Below are positions 19,290-29,724 of a DNA stretch of 37,625 nucleotides, one piece after another. The notes below the pieces were generated by a model, which saw only the letters and a list, made by a program, of their open reading frames with translations, searched no databases and was not told the origin of the DNA. A program made the position numbers and the translations under genes. Source of the stretch: Hydrogenophilus sp. (GTDB lineage: Bacteria; Pseudomonadota; Gammaproteobacteria; Burkholderiales; Thiobacillaceae); NCBI GenBank assembly GCA_020692235.1, contig JAIMKU010000015.1:1-37625 (forward strand), written 5' to 3'. Within the stretch, counting starts at the first letter, position 1. Each line of letters starts with the position of its first letter.

Positions 19290-20595
19290 CCATCGTCTCC
19301 TCGATCGCCGCCACGGTCTTGGCTGTCGCGGCGCTCAGCACTTCGCACCCGGTTTCAGTCACCAGCACGTCGTCCTCGATGCGGATGCCGATATTTTCCA
19401 GCCGCCGGGGCACCCCCTCGCCCGGCCGGATATACAGGCCCGGCTCGACGGTGAGCACCATGCCCGGCTGCAAGGCGCGCCATGCGCCATCGACCTTGTA
19501 TTCGCCGGCATCGTGGACGTCGATCCCCAGCCAGTGGCCGGTACGGTGCAGGTAAAAACGGCGATAGGCACCAGACTCGATCAGGCCGTCCAGCCGCCCC
19601 TTGAGCAGCTTCAGGTCCTTCATGCCCTGCACCAACACCCGCACGGCGGCCTCATGGGGAGCATTCCCGGCGCTGCCGGGTTTGACCTCGGCAATGGCCG
19701 CAGCCTGGGCCGCCAGGACGATTTCGTAGGCGTCCCTCTGGACCGGACTGAACCGGCCGTTGACCGGGAAGGTGCGGGTAATGTCCGCCGCATAACCGGC
19801 ATACTCGGCCCCGGCGTCGATCAATAGCAGGTCGCCGTCCTGCAATGGCCGGTTGTTGAAGACGTAATGCAGGATGCAGGCATTGGCGCCGCCGGCCACG
19901 ATGGAGGTGTAGGCCGGGGCCTCCGCGCCGCCGCGCCGGAAGGCGTAAAGCAGTTCCGCCTCGATCTCGTGTTCGCCCGCGCCCGGCCGGCAGGCGCGCA
20001 TGGCCCGACGATGGGCGTCGGCGGAAATCGCGATGGCGCGGCGCAGCATGGCCAGTTCGTGGTCGTCCTTGAACAGGCGGAATTCGTCCAGCCAGCGGCG
20101 CGCATCGGTCAAGGTCGCGGGCGCCTGTACACCAGCCCGCGCCTTGTCGCGGACGCTGTTTAACCAACCCACCACCCGGTTGTCCCAGGCCGTATCGTGG
20201 CCGATCAGGTAGGACAACACAGGCTGATTTTCCAGCAGTCCGGGCAGACGCTTGTCCAGTTGCCCGATGGGCCAGGCAGCGTCGAACCCGAAGGCCGTTT
20301 TGGCCTCTTTCGGACCCCAGCGGAAACCATCCCATGTCTCTTTGTCGATATTCTTTTCCCGGCAGAACAGATATTGGCGCGGCCGCTTGCCGGCCACCAG
20401 GACGACCACGGCCTCCGGCTCGGCAAAACCGCTCAACCACCAGAAATAGCTGTCGGGCCGGAACGAGTAATAGGCGTCGCGGTTACGCACTGCTTCCGGC
20501 GCGGTGGCGATGACCATAACGCCCTCGCCCATGGCCTGCATGACTCGGCGACGACGTTGACGATACAGTTCGCGATCAGGCGGTAATAAGTCCAT
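19279..20595 (-). CDS. pepP: Xaa-Pro aminopeptidase (AMP_N + M24)
   Basis: RRRRVMQAMGEGVMVIATAPEAVRNRDAYYSFRPDSYFWWLSGF; LLIDAGAEYAGYAADITRTFPVNG; HRTGHWLGIDVHD. Confidence 0.95.
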   Translation of the reverse strand: MDLLPPDRELYRQRRRRVMQAMGEGVMVIATAPEAVRNRDAYYSFRPDSYFWWLSGFAEPEAVVVLVAGKRPRQYLFCREKNIDKETWDGFRWGPKEAKTAFGFDAAWPIGQLDKRLPGLLENQPVLSYLIGHDTAWDNRVVGWLNSVRDKARAGVQAPATLTDARRWLDEFRLFKDDHELAMLRRAIAISADAHRRAMRACRPGAGEHEIEAELLYAFRRGGAEAPAYTSIVAGGANACILHYVFNNRPLQDGDLLLIDAGAEYAGYAADITRTFPVNGRFSPVQRDAYEIVLAAQAAAIAEVKPGSAGNAPHEAAVRVLVQGMKDLKLLKGRLDGLIESGAYRRFYLHRTGHWLGIDVHDAGEYKVDGAWRALQPGMVLTVEPGLYIRPGEGVPRRLENIGIRIEDDVLVTETGCEVLSAATAKTVAAIEETMGGH

Positions 20596-21310
20596 TTAAT
20601 TCCTCGTCGAGTGCCTTGAGACGGGCCGGGGTGCCGACATCCTCCCAGCGGCCGCTGAAATATTCGCCGCTGACCTGGCCCGCATTCATGGCGGCGATCA
20701 ACAGCGGCGCCAGTTTTGCCTTGTCGCCGGAGGTGACGCCGGCGAATAGTTCGGGCCGGTAGCAGGCGATGCCGGAGAAGGTATAACGGCCGGCGGCATG
20801 GGTCCGCGGCAGGCTCGCTTTGCCCGCTGCCAGGACGAAGTCGCCTTGCGGATGATGGGACGGGTTATCGACCAGCACCAGATGGGCGATCCGATCCGGA
20901 TTCGCGACCATAGCGGCCAACACCGGTTGCAGCCGGCGGTAATCATAATCCGTGTAAACGTCGCCATTGGTGACCAGAAACGGCCGGTCTCCCAGCAGAC
21001 GCAACGCCTTGGCGATGCCGCCGGCGGTCTCCAGCGGCATAGCCTCGGCCGACCAGGCGATATGGACGCCATGGCCCGCACCGTTGCCCAGCGCAGCTTC
21101 AATCTGGCCGCCGAGGTGGGCGTGATTGATAACCAGATCGGCAAACCCCGCCGCCTTCAGGCGCTCGATCTGCCAGACGATCAACGGCTTGCCGCCGGCC
21201 ATGAGCAGAGGCTTGGGCGTATGGTCGGTCAGCGGCCTCATGCGTTCGCCCAGGCCAGCCGCCAGGATCATGGCCTTCGGCCGGTATGGGGTAAGGACAG
21301 GTTGCATCAA
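20576..21310 (-). CDS. murU: N-acetylmuramate alpha-1-phosphate uridylyltransferase
   Basis: KAMILAAGLGERMRPLTDHTPKPLLMAGGKPLIVWQIERL nucleotidyltransferase; partnered with amgK next to lptD as described in Pseudomonas. Confidence 0.9.
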   Translation of the reverse strand: MMQPVLTPYRPKAMILAAGLGERMRPLTDHTPKPLLMAGGKPLIVWQIERLKAAGFADLVINHAHLGGQIEAALGNGAGHGVHIAWSAEAMPLETAGGIAKALRLLGDRPFLVTNGDVYTDYDYRRLQPVLAAMVANPDRIAHLVLVDNPSHHPQGDFVLAAGKASLPRTHAAGRYTFSGIACYRPELFAGVTSGDKAKLAPLLIAAMNAGQVSGEYFSGRWEDVGTPARLKALDEELNGLITA

Positions 21311-22338
21311 AAAGTGTAGCCCACGTCGGCCCGCCGGCCTGCCAGTTCGTCAAGCAGGCGCATGAAGGGACGCAAGGCGTTGAAACGCTCGCAGGCACGG
21401 CGCAGGTAATCCATGACCAGCGGCATGTCCTTGAGGTAACCGGACTTGCCATCGCGGTAATACAGCCGGGCGAAGATGCCGAGCACCTTGATGTGGCGCT
21501 GGACGCCCATCCATTCGAAATCGCGATAGAAATCGCCGAAGTCGGCGGCCACCGGCAGGCCGGCCTGGCGTGCGGCTTGCCAATAACGCACCAGCCAGTC
21601 GAGCACCCGGTCCTCGTCCCAGCGAATGTAAGCGTCCTTGTAGATGGAGGCCAGATCGTAGGTGATGGGGCCGTAGACCGCGTCCTGGAAGTCCAGCACA
21701 CCGGGGTTATTCTCCGTCGTCACCATCAGGTTGCGGGAATGCCAGTCGCGGTGGACGTAGACCCTGGGCTGGGCCAGATTGTTGGCCAGGATGGCGGCGA
21801 AGGTCTGGTCCATGACCTGACGCTGGGCATCGGTCAGTTCGACCTTCAGATGCTTCGCCAGATACCAGTCCGGGAACAGCATCAGCTCGCGCCGGAGCAG
21901 CGCTTCGTCATAGTCGGGCAGTTCGCCGGGACGGCTGGCAAGCTGGATATTCACCAGCTCGGCATTGGCATCGCGGTAAAGCCGGTCGGCGGTTTGCTCG
22001 TTGAGGGCCGACAAATAGGTGGTGTTGCCAAAATCGGTCAACAGCAGAAACCCTTCGTCGAGATTCTCGGCCAGGATTTCCGGGGTGTTGGCACCGGCGG
22101 CGCGAAACAGGCGGGCGATGTGGACAAAGGGCCGGCAATCCTCGTGGGCCGGCGGCGCATCCATGACGATGTAGCTGGCGGTCGCGGTCCGGGCCCGGTA
22201 ATAGCGACGGAAACTGGCGTCGGCGGAGGCCACGTCGAGGCCAACCATGGGCGCTGGCAAGACGCCTGCCGCCCACTGCCGCAGACGGCTCAATCGGTCA
22301 GGGGTTTCCGCTGGTTCCAAGTTATAATCCGGCCACAA
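21307..22338 (-). CDS. amgK: Anomeric N-acetylmuramate/N-acetylglucosamine kinase (APH fold)
   Basis: YVHRDWHSRNLMVTTENNPGVLDFQDAVYGPITYDLASIYKDAY; adjacent to murU. ORF track start is a TTG, so the exact start is uncertain. Confidence 0.9.
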   Translation of the reverse strand: MWPDYNLEPAETPDRLSRLRQWAAGVLPAPMVGLDVASADASFRRYYRARTATASYIVMDAPPAHEDCRPFVHIARLFRAAGANTPEILAENLDEGFLLLTDFGNTTYLSALNEQTADRLYRDANAELVNIQLASRPGELPDYDEALLRRELMLFPDWYLAKHLKVELTDAQRQVMDQTFAAILANNLAQPRVYVHRDWHSRNLMVTTENNPGVLDFQDAVYGPITYDLASIYKDAYIRWDEDRVLDWLVRYWQAARQAGLPVAADFGDFYRDFEWMGVQRHIKVLGIFARLYYRDGKSGYLKDMPLVMDYLRRACERFNALRPFMRLLDELAGRRADVGYTF

Positions 22339-22370
22339 ACAACGCTTGCCATTCTATCACCCACCCGCCC

Positions 22371-24608
22371 ATGGCCCCGTACCGCCTCCTGCCACTGACC
22401 GTCGCACTGACCGTCGCCAGTGTCTGCTGGGCGGCGGACGCGCCGCCCGCCATTCAGCCGTCGGGGCAAGCGCCGGCCAATCACGAAAAGGTCCAGACCC
22501 AGCGCGGTCCGGTATCTTTCGAGGCGGACCGGGTCAATGGCCAGGACCAGGACTACATCCTGGCCGAGGGCGCGGTCATCGCCCATACCCAGAACGAGAC
22601 CATCCAGGCCGATTGGCTGCGCTACGAGCCCAAGTCGGATGCGATGGACGCCAAAGGCAACGTTCAACTCCAACACGGCAAAAACCGGCTCGACAGCGAA
22701 CGAATGTCGCTCAAGATCGACGCCCGTCTGGGCGAGGCCGAACCGGCGCATTTTTCCCTGGTCGGTGACAAGGGGCTAACTGGCCGCGCCGATGCCGATA
22801 AGCTGTTTTTCGAAGGTCCAAACAAATACCGGCTGGAGCCGGCCAGCTTCACCACCTGCCCGGCGAATAATGACGGCTGGTATCTGCGCACCAGCAGCCT
22901 AAAGCTGGATTATGACCGTAGCATCGGCAGCGCACGCAACGTCCGGGTCGAATATCTTGGCGTACCGATCCTGTATGCCCCGGCGCTCGATTTCGCTCTG
23001 GACGACAACCGCAAGTCCGGCTTTCTGTCGCCTTCGTTCGGTGTTTCGGACAATCGCGGCCTGGAGCTCATCGCCCCCTGGTACTGGAACATCGCGCCCA
23101 ATCGGGACGCCACCTTCACGCCCAGGATCATGACCAAGCGCGGCGCACAACTGGGCGCCGAATACCGCTACCTGGCGCCGAGTTATCAGGGCGCGCTGGT
23201 ACTTGAGGCACTGCCTTACGACAACCAAACCGGCACCGGGCGTTATCGTGAGTTCGTCGATCATAGGCAGCAGTTCAACTCACGGCTGTCAGGCGCGCTG
23301 CACCTCGAAGACGTCTCCGACGATGCCTATTTCACCGACCTGTCCAGCCTGGTCAGCCAAACCGCCTTGCAGAACCTGCCCCGCGAGGCCAGCCTGAATT
23401 ACAACGGCGGCTGGTGGAACATACTGGGTCGGGTACAGAACTATCAAGCCCTGCAGGACCCCGCCGCGCCGGTCGATCTGCCCTATCGCCGGGTACCGCA
23501 AATTCTGGCCAGCGCCAACCGCAACGACCTGTTCGGCGGCCGTATCCACTTCGGTTTTTCCGGGGAGCTGGTGCGCTTCGACCACGATCTGGCCAGCAAG
23601 GCGGCAGGGGACCGGTTCAACGCCTATCCCAGCATCGACATGAACCTGGAGCAAACCTATGGCTTTATCCGGCCCAAGTTGGGCTGGGAGTTGACCCGTT
23701 ATGTACTGGACCGTAACCCGGACTACCCCGGCACCCTATCCGCCTCGCGCAGCCTGCCGATATTCTCCCTGGACAGCGGGGTTTATCTGGACCGCAACAT
23801 GAACTGGCGCGGGACGCCTTATTTACAGACACTCGAACCGCGCCTTTACTATGTGCGGATTCCCTACCGCGACCAGACGGTCCTGCCGGTATTCGACTGC
23901 GGCATGGGCGATCCGCTTCAGCCTCAGCTCTACACCGATAACCAGTTCATCGGCATCGACCGCATCAATGACGCCAATCAGGTCACGCTCGGCGCCACCA
24001 GCCGCTTTCTTGAGACCGATACCGGCCTGGAACGGCTGCAGGTCACGTTGGGACAACGCTATTATTTCAACGGCCAACGCGTCGTCATGCCTGGCTTCAG
24101 CGCCCTGGGCGCCAATGTCACCAACCTGCTGGGCCAGATTTCCGGCCAACTGACCGACCGCTGGCGCATCGATGCCGGCTTGCAGTACAACTCGCGCGCC
24201 GGCCAGTTGGCGCAGGCCAGCATCGGCAACACTTACCGTGCCGGCCCCGGCAAGCTGGTCAACGCCGACCTGCGCTATACCAATCCGCTCTATGGAACCG
24301 AACTCAGGCAGGTCGATCTATCCTGGCAATGGCCGATTCAGACAAAATGGTACAACCTTGGTCGAATCAACTATTCCTTCTATGATCACCGTCTGGTCGA
24401 AGGCTTGGCCGGGCTTGAATACAACGCCGGCTGCTGGTCGGCGCGCGCCGTGATGCAGAAACTGGTTACCACCGCGCAAACGTCCAGCACGACCTTTTTC
24501 CTGCAATTGGAATTGCAGGGCCTAACCCGTCTGGGTCCCAATCCCCTGGACATCCTGAAAAACAGCATCCCTGGATACACTAAGAGCGATGAACTCGAAC
24601 GACACTAA
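22371..24608 (+). CDS. lptD: LPS-assembly protein LptD
   Basis: Signal peptide, OstA-type QRGPVSFEADRVNGQDQDYILAEGAV, long beta-barrel, C-terminal YNAGCWSARAV; followed by surA. Confidence 0.95.
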   Translation: MAPYRLLPLTVALTVASVCWAADAPPAIQPSGQAPANHEKVQTQRGPVSFEADRVNGQDQDYILAEGAVIAHTQNETIQADWLRYEPKSDAMDAKGNVQLQHGKNRLDSERMSLKIDARLGEAEPAHFSLVGDKGLTGRADADKLFFEGPNKYRLEPASFTTCPANNDGWYLRTSSLKLDYDRSIGSARNVRVEYLGVPILYAPALDFALDDNRKSGFLSPSFGVSDNRGLELIAPWYWNIAPNRDATFTPRIMTKRGAQLGAEYRYLAPSYQGALVLEALPYDNQTGTGRYREFVDHRQQFNSRLSGALHLEDVSDDAYFTDLSSLVSQTALQNLPREASLNYNGGWWNILGRVQNYQALQDPAAPVDLPYRRVPQILASANRNDLFGGRIHFGFSGELVRFDHDLASKAAGDRFNAYPSIDMNLEQTYGFIRPKLGWELTRYVLDRNPDYPGTLSASRSLPIFSLDSGVYLDRNMNWRGTPYLQTLEPRLYYVRIPYRDQTVLPVFDCGMGDPLQPQLYTDNQFIGIDRINDANQVTLGATSRFLETDTGLERLQVTLGQRYYFNGQRVVMPGFSALGANVTNLLGQISGQLTDRWRIDAGLQYNSRAGQLAQASIGNTYRAGPGKLVNADLRYTNPLYGTELRQVDLSWQWPIQTKWYNLGRINYSFYDHRLVEGLAGLEYNAGCWSARAVMQKLVTTAQTSSTTFFLQLELQGLTRLGPNPLDILKNSIPGYTKSDELERH

Positions 24609-25920
24609 CCTGCCCCGCCGGCTGACCGGTCATCTGGCCGCGCTGCTGATATTCCTCCTGGCCGTCACCTTGGCGCCACTGCCCGTCCAATCGGCGCCGG
24701 TGCTGTTAAATCGCATCATCGCCGTGGTCAATAACGCCGTTATCACTCAAAGCGAACTGGACCGGCAGATGGAACAAACCCTGCGCCAGATGGCCTTGCG
24801 CAATACGCCGCCACCGGCCAAGGGCGTTTTGGCAAAGCGCCTGCTGGACCGCATGATTACGGAGAAAGCGCTGCTCCAGATGGCCGACGAAACCAACGTC
24901 CGCGTCGACGGCGACACCCTTGATCGTGCCGTCGCCCGGGTCGCCGCCCAGAACAACCTCGAACTGCCGGCCTTTCGAACCGCGCTGGAAAAAGAAGGCA
25001 TCGATTTCGCGGCCTACCGGCAGCAGATTCGCCAACAACTGATCATCGCCCGGCTACGGGAACGCGAAGTCGATAACCACATCGTGGTAACTGACGCCGA
25101 GATCGATAATTTTCTGGCTAGTCGGAAGCAGGACAGCGACCGCCAAGTCGAATACAACCTGGGCCATTTACTGTTCCTGGCGCCCGATGGCGCCAGTCCT
25201 GAAACATTACAAAAGTTGAAGGCCAAGGCCGAAAAGGCTCAGGCAGAGATCAAAAACGGCGCCGACTTCGCTCAGGTCTCGGCCAGTTATTCGGATAGCC
25301 AGAATGCCCTTCAGGGCGGCGCCATCGGTTGGCGCGGCGAGGACAAACTACCCAGCCTGTTCGTCGACGCGATCAAAGGCATCAAGATCGGCGAGATCAC
25401 CCCGATACTGCGCGGCCCAAATGGTTATCACATCCTCAAGCTGATCGACCGACACGACATCGATGGCAAACAAATCGTTCGCCAAAGCCATGCCCGACAC
25501 ATCCTGATCAAGACCAACGAGGTAATTACCGACCAGGACGCCTATAGCCGTCTCATGGAACTGCGCGACCGGCTGGCCAACGGCGGCGCCGACTTCGCCA
25601 AACTGGCCAAACAATATTCGAACGATGGCTCGGCCGCACTAGGCGGCGACCTGGGCTGGCTGAACCCGGGCGATACAGTGCCGGAGTTTGAGCAGGCCAT
25701 GGATGCCGTCCAGGTGGGTGAAACCAGCAAGCCGGTCAAGACCCCGTTCGGTATGCACCTCATTCAGGTGCTGGAACGCCGGGACCAGGACGTCGGCCCG
25801 GAACGGCAACGGCAACTCGCCCGCCAGGCCATCCGCGAGCGCAAGAGCGAAGAGGCGTTCGACGACTGGGTTCGGCAGGCGCGGGACCGCGCCTACGTCG
25901 AATATCGGCTGGAAGAGTGA
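24589..25920 (+). CDS. surA: Periplasmic peptidyl-prolyl isomerase chaperone SurA
   Basis: Signal peptide, LLNRIIAVVNNAVITQSELD, two parvulin domains (GGAIGWRGEDKLP, GGDLGWLNPGDTVPEFEQAM). Overlaps lptD by 20 nt. Confidence 0.96.
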   Translation: MNSNDTNLPRRLTGHLAALLIFLLAVTLAPLPVQSAPVLLNRIIAVVNNAVITQSELDRQMEQTLRQMALRNTPPPAKGVLAKRLLDRMITEKALLQMADETNVRVDGDTLDRAVARVAAQNNLELPAFRTALEKEGIDFAAYRQQIRQQLIIARLREREVDNHIVVTDAEIDNFLASRKQDSDRQVEYNLGHLLFLAPDGASPETLQKLKAKAEKAQAEIKNGADFAQVSASYSDSQNALQGGAIGWRGEDKLPSLFVDAIKGIKIGEITPILRGPNGYHILKLIDRHDIDGKQIVRQSHARHILIKTNEVITDQDAYSRLMELRDRLANGGADFAKLAKQYSNDGSAALGGDLGWLNPGDTVPEFEQAMDAVQVGETSKPVKTPFGMHLIQVLERRDQDVGPERQRQLARQAIRERKSEEAFDDWVRQARDRAYVEYRLEE

Positions 25921-25929
25921 GGCGGGAAA

Positions 25930-26943
25930 GTGATGCGTGAGGAGGGGCTGCCGCCCCTCGTGCTGACCGCCGGCGAACCGGCCGGCATCGGGCCCGACCT
26001 CGCCATCCTGCTGTCCCAATCGCCGCCGCCCTGCCCGCTGGTCATCCTGGTCAACCGGGAGACACTTACCGACCGCGCCCGGCAACTTGGCCTGTCGTTC
26101 AACCTTCCTGACTATGCCGCCGGCACCAGCACCCCGCTAAGCCTGCTCTCGATGCCTCTGGCCGCTCCGGTAGAGGCTGGACGGCTCGATGCCGGCAATG
26201 CCAACTATGTACTGGCCACCCTGCGCAGGGCCACCGCCGGCTGCCAGTCGGGTGAGTTCGCCGGCCTGGTCACCGGCCCGGTACACAAGGGCATCATCAA
26301 CGACGCCGGCATCCCGTTCACCGGCCACACCGAGTTTCTCGCCGCGCTCACCCAGACGCCGCGCGTGGTCATGATGCTGGCGGGCGCCCAGGGCAACGGT
26401 CTTGAACTCCGGGTCGCCCTGGCCACCACCCACCTGCCGCTACGGGCAGTCGCGGACGCCATCACCGCGCCAGGGCTGACTGAAACCTTGCGCATCCTGC
26501 ACGCCGCCCTGCGCCGCGACTTCGGCGCCAGCAACCCGCGCATCCTGGTCGCCGGTCTCAATCCCCATGCCGGCGAAGGCGGCCACCTGGGCCGCGAGGA
26601 GATCGAGCTCATCGAGCCGGTATTGGCTACGCTGCGCGCCGAAGGCATGAACCTGATCGGCCCACTGCCGGCCGACACCCTGTTCCAAGCCAAATATCTC
26701 GCTGAGGCCGACGCCGTGCTGACCATGTATCACGACCAGGGTCTGCCGGTGCTCAAGTACGCCTGCTTCGGCCGCGGCATCAACGTCACCCTGGGCCTGC
26801 CGATCATCCGCACCTCGGTCGACCACGGCACCGCGCTCGACCTGGCCGGCCGCGGCAAGGCCAGCGACGGCAGCCTGCGCGCGGCCATTGATCTGGCCTG
26901 GAAAATGGCGCGCAACCGGCGCCACGACGGGAACCACTTGTGA
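25930..26943 (+). CDS. pdxA: 4-hydroxythreonine-4-phosphate dehydrogenase
   Basis: [83 protein letters not shown]. Confidence 0.96.
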   Translation: MMREEGLPPLVLTAGEPAGIGPDLAILLSQSPPPCPLVILVNRETLTDRARQLGLSFNLPDYAAGTSTPLSLLSMPLAAPVEAGRLDAGNANYVLATLRRATAGCQSGEFAGLVTGPVHKGIINDAGIPFTGHTEFLAALTQTPRVVMMLAGAQGNGLELRVALATTHLPLRAVADAITAPGLTETLRILHAALRRDFGASNPRILVAGLNPHAGEGGHLGREEIELIEPVLATLRAEGMNLIGPLPADTLFQAKYLAEADAVLTMYHDQGLPVLKYACFGRGINVTLGLPIIRTSVDHGTALDLAGRGKASDGSLRAAIDLAWKMARNRRHDGNHL

Positions 26944-27701
26944 CGGCCTATCGCCACAAGAAATCCCTTGGCCAGCATTTCCTGCACGACCCCGGCTACC
27001 TGGCGAGCATTGTTGCCGCCATCCGCCCGGAGGCCGACGACCTGATGGTCGAGATCGGTCCCGGCCAGGGCGCGCTCACTCGCCCTTTGTTGGCAAAGTT
27101 ACGTCACCTGCAGGTGGTCGAGATCGACCGCGACCTGGTCGCCCACCTGAGCCAGGCCTTCCCACCCGAGCGTCTGACCATCCACCGCGCCGACGCGCTC
27201 CGATTCGACTTCGGCAGCCTGGGGGCAGCGTTGCGCGTGGTCGGCAATCTGCCCTACAACATCTCCTCGCCCCTGCTCTTTCATCTTGCCGACTACGCCA
27301 ATGAGATCAAGGACCTGCATTTCATGTTGCAAAAAGAGGTCGTTGACCGCATGGCCGCCGCCCCGGACACCCCCGACTACGGCCGCCTCTCGGTCATGCT
27401 TCAGGCGCGCTTCCAGGTCGCGAAACTGTTCAACGTCCCACCCGGCGCCTTCAACCCGCCTCCCAAGGTGGATTCTGCCGTGGTCCGACTGGTGCCGCTG
27501 CCGGTCGAGGCCATCCCCTATCGCGATGCCGGACGCTTCGCCGAGATCGTCGCCCGCGCCTTCGGTCAGCGTCGCAAGACCCTACGCAACACGTTAAGAG
27601 GATTGATCGAGCCGGAGCAGTTCGAGGTGCTCGGCATTGATCCGCAACGCCGGGGCGAGACCTTGAGCGTCGATGAATTCAGCCGTCTGGCGAACCACTA
27701 A
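26940..27701 (+). CDS. rsmA: 16S rRNA dimethyladenosine transferase (GTG start)
   Basis: [49 protein letters not shown]. Confidence 0.96.
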   Translation: MTAYRHKKSLGQHFLHDPGYLASIVAAIRPEADDLMVEIGPGQGALTRPLLAKLRHLQVVEIDRDLVAHLSQAFPPERLTIHRADALRFDFGSLGAALRVVGNLPYNISSPLLFHLADYANEIKDLHFMLQKEVVDRMAAAPDTPDYGRLSVMLQARFQVAKLFNVPPGAFNPPPKVDSAVVRLVPLPVEAIPYRDAGRFAEIVARAFGQRRKTLRNTLRGLIEPEQFEVLGIDPQRRGETLSVDEFSRLANH

Positions 27702-27707
27702 ACGGAT

Positions 27708-28424
27708 TCAGAATTGCAGGTAGCGGTGGCCGTTTTCCCGCAACCGGGCGCGGACCGTGGCATAGCCCGGACACAGACGTTCCACCTCCCGCCAGAAGGC
27801 GGCGGAATGGTCACGCCGACGGAAGTGCGCCAACTCGTGGCAGATGACGTAATCAATCTCCGCCGGGCTGGCCTTGATTAGGCGCCAGCTCAGGCCGACC
27901 ACACCCTTGACCGACAGGCTGCCCCAGCGGCTACGGGCGTTGGACAGACGCCAGGGCGGCTCGATGCGCCCTTGTCCCCGGCAAAGGGCGGCGAGGCGGG
28001 TGCCCAGCAGATCGGCGGCCTGACGGCGATACCAGGCGGTCACAGCGACGGCTGGGTTGGCCAGCCTGGCGGGGCAACACAGCCGGTCGCCTTCCCGGCA
28101 GAGGGCCTGCCCTTCGACGCCTTCATGAATATCGAGATGCAGCACACCGCCCAGATAGGGCAACTCCATACCGGACTGCCAGGTATGAGCGACCGTACGC
28201 CGCGCCAACTGCTCGATCAGCCACCCGGCATGGCGCAGTAGAAAGGCCTCGATGCGGCCGTGTGGCAGGGCCAGTGGCGCGTTGACCTGCACTGCGCCGG
28301 CCTCGGTCACCCGCAGCGCCAGGGTGCGGCGGGCGGAACTGCGTTTAAGCAGGTAGCCAAGCGGCCGGCCTTGCAGTTCGATGCTGGCCTCGGCGGCCGC
28401 GCGGCGAATGGGCAGCCGACTCAC
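27708..28424 (-). CDS. YgjP-like metal-dependent hydrolase/metallopeptidase
   Basis: SNARSRWGSLSVKGVVGLSWRLIKASPAEIDYVICHELAHFRRRDHSAAFWREVE (HExxH-like zinc motif). Confidence 0.9.
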   Translation of the reverse strand: MSRLPIRRAAAEASIELQGRPLGYLLKRSSARRTLALRVTEAGAVQVNAPLALPHGRIEAFLLRHAGWLIEQLARRTVAHTWQSGMELPYLGGVLHLDIHEGVEGQALCREGDRLCCPARLANPAVAVTAWYRRQAADLLGTRLAALCRGQGRIEPPWRLSNARSRWGSLSVKGVVGLSWRLIKASPAEIDYVICHELAHFRRRDHSAAFWREVERLCPGYATVRARLRENGHRYLQF

Positions 28425-29176
28425 AGTTTCAGCATCTCGGCCTCGATCCAGGCCTCGACCTCGGCGTTGATGGCGGCGGCCTTCTTGCCGGCCGTGGCGA
28501 TGGCCGGACCGATGACCACGGTGACCCGTCCAGGGTGTTTCAGGAAGGCGCCCTTGGGCCAGAGACGGCCGGCGTTGTGGGCCACCGGAATGACAGGTGC
28601 CCCCGTCTTGGCCGCCAGCCAGGCGCCGCCGATGTTGTATTTGCCGATTTCACCGGGCTTGACCCGGGTGCCCTCCGGATAGACCAACACCCAGAAACCC
28701 TTGGCCAGACGTGCCTCGCCCTGGGCCTCAAGTTCCTTGAGCGCCTTGCGGCTGGCCGCCCGGTCGATGGCGATCGGGCTAATCATGGCCAATCCCCAAC
28801 CGAAGAACGGGATCCGCAGCAGTTCCTTCTTCAAGACAAAGGCTAGAGGGGGAAAAATCAACTGGAAGGCGATGGTCTCCCAGGCCGACTGATGCTTGGA
28901 CATGACGATGGCCGGACCACCAGTCGGAAGGTTCTCCAGGCCAATGACCCGATGCTCGATGCCCAGAATATAACGGGCCATGACCATCACCACGCGGGCC
29001 CAGATGCCGATGAAACGATAGCGGGCCAGTGGCGGCAGGGGTACCGCGACGATGGCAAGCACCACAAACGCTATGGTAAACACGGACTGGAGCAGCAAAA
29101 ACAGCAGTGAACGCAGAACTATCATGCGGCGAAAACCATCTTTGAAAAAACGCCGATCAAATCGGTTCGTTGCCAA
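28421..29176 (-). CDS. plsC: 1-acyl-sn-glycerol-3-phosphate acyltransferase
   Basis: MSKHQSAWETIAF (HX4D-like variant) and LVYPEGTRVKPGEIGKY motifs. Confidence 0.92.
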   Translation of the reverse strand: MATNRFDRRFFKDGFRRMIVLRSLLFLLLQSVFTIAFVVLAIVAVPLPPLARYRFIGIWARVVMVMARYILGIEHRVIGLENLPTGGPAIVMSKHQSAWETIAFQLIFPPLAFVLKKELLRIPFFGWGLAMISPIAIDRAASRKALKELEAQGEARLAKGFWVLVYPEGTRVKPGEIGKYNIGGAWLAAKTGAPVIPVAHNAGRLWPKGAFLKHPGRVTVVIGPAIATAGKKAAAINAEVEAWIEAEMLKL

Positions 29177-29702
29177 TCAGCGCGCTGGCCGCCTCGGCCA
29201 GGTCGGCATAGACCGGCGTACCTTCAGGCACACCGCCGCCGGCCAGGGTACGCTCGCCCTTGCCGGTGCGCACCAGGATCGGCCGGGCGCCGACCTCGGC
29301 CGCCGCTTGCAGATCGCGTAACGCGTCGCCGATGGCGGGCACGTCAGCAAGGTTGGTGCGGTAGCGCTTGGCGATGTCGTGAAACAAGCCGGCCCGCGGC
29401 TTACGGCATTCGCAGCCGGCATCGGCGGGATGCGGACACAGAAAGACCGCATCGATGCGCCCGCCGGCCTGACTGACCAGCTTGTGCATCTTGGCATGGA
29501 TACGGTTGAGCATGGCCATGCAGTACAGACCACGGCCCAGGCCGGACTGGTTGGAGGCCACCACCACCCGATAACCCGCCTGATTAAGACGAGCGATAGC
29601 CTCCACGCTGCCAGCGATGGGCTTCCATTCTTCCGGTGATTTGATGAATTGGTCGGAGTCGTGATTGATAACCCCGTCGCGATCGAGTATGACAAGTTTC
29701 AT
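29157..29702 (-). CDS. gmhB: D-glycero-beta-D-manno-heptose 1,7-bisphosphate 7-phosphatase
   Basis: MKLVILDRDGVINHDSDQFIKSPEEWKPIAGS (HAD) and CPHPADAGCECRKPRAGLF zinc loop. Confidence 0.94.
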   Translation of the reverse strand: MKLVILDRDGVINHDSDQFIKSPEEWKPIAGSVEAIARLNQAGYRVVVASNQSGLGRGLYCMAMLNRIHAKMHKLVSQAGGRIDAVFLCPHPADAGCECRKPRAGLFHDIAKRYRTNLADVPAIGDALRDLQAAAEVGARPILVRTGKGERTLAGGGVPEGTPVYADLAEAASALIGNEPI

Positions 29703-29724
29703 GGCGGCGCCCCGGCTGGATGGC

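Noticed and set aside
18432-19454. 340-aa plus-strand ORF antisense to ubiH/pepP
   Set aside because: Shadow ORF spanning two real opposite-strand genes; low-complexity R/G/Q composition.
22323-22328. TATAAT upstream of lptD as a confident promoter
   Set aside because: No acceptable -35 at 16-18 nt, and it overlaps the uncertain amgK start, so not listed as a feature.
21493-22398. 301-aa plus-strand ORF antisense to amgK
   Set aside because: Opposite-strand kinase has clear APH motifs; this ORF has none.
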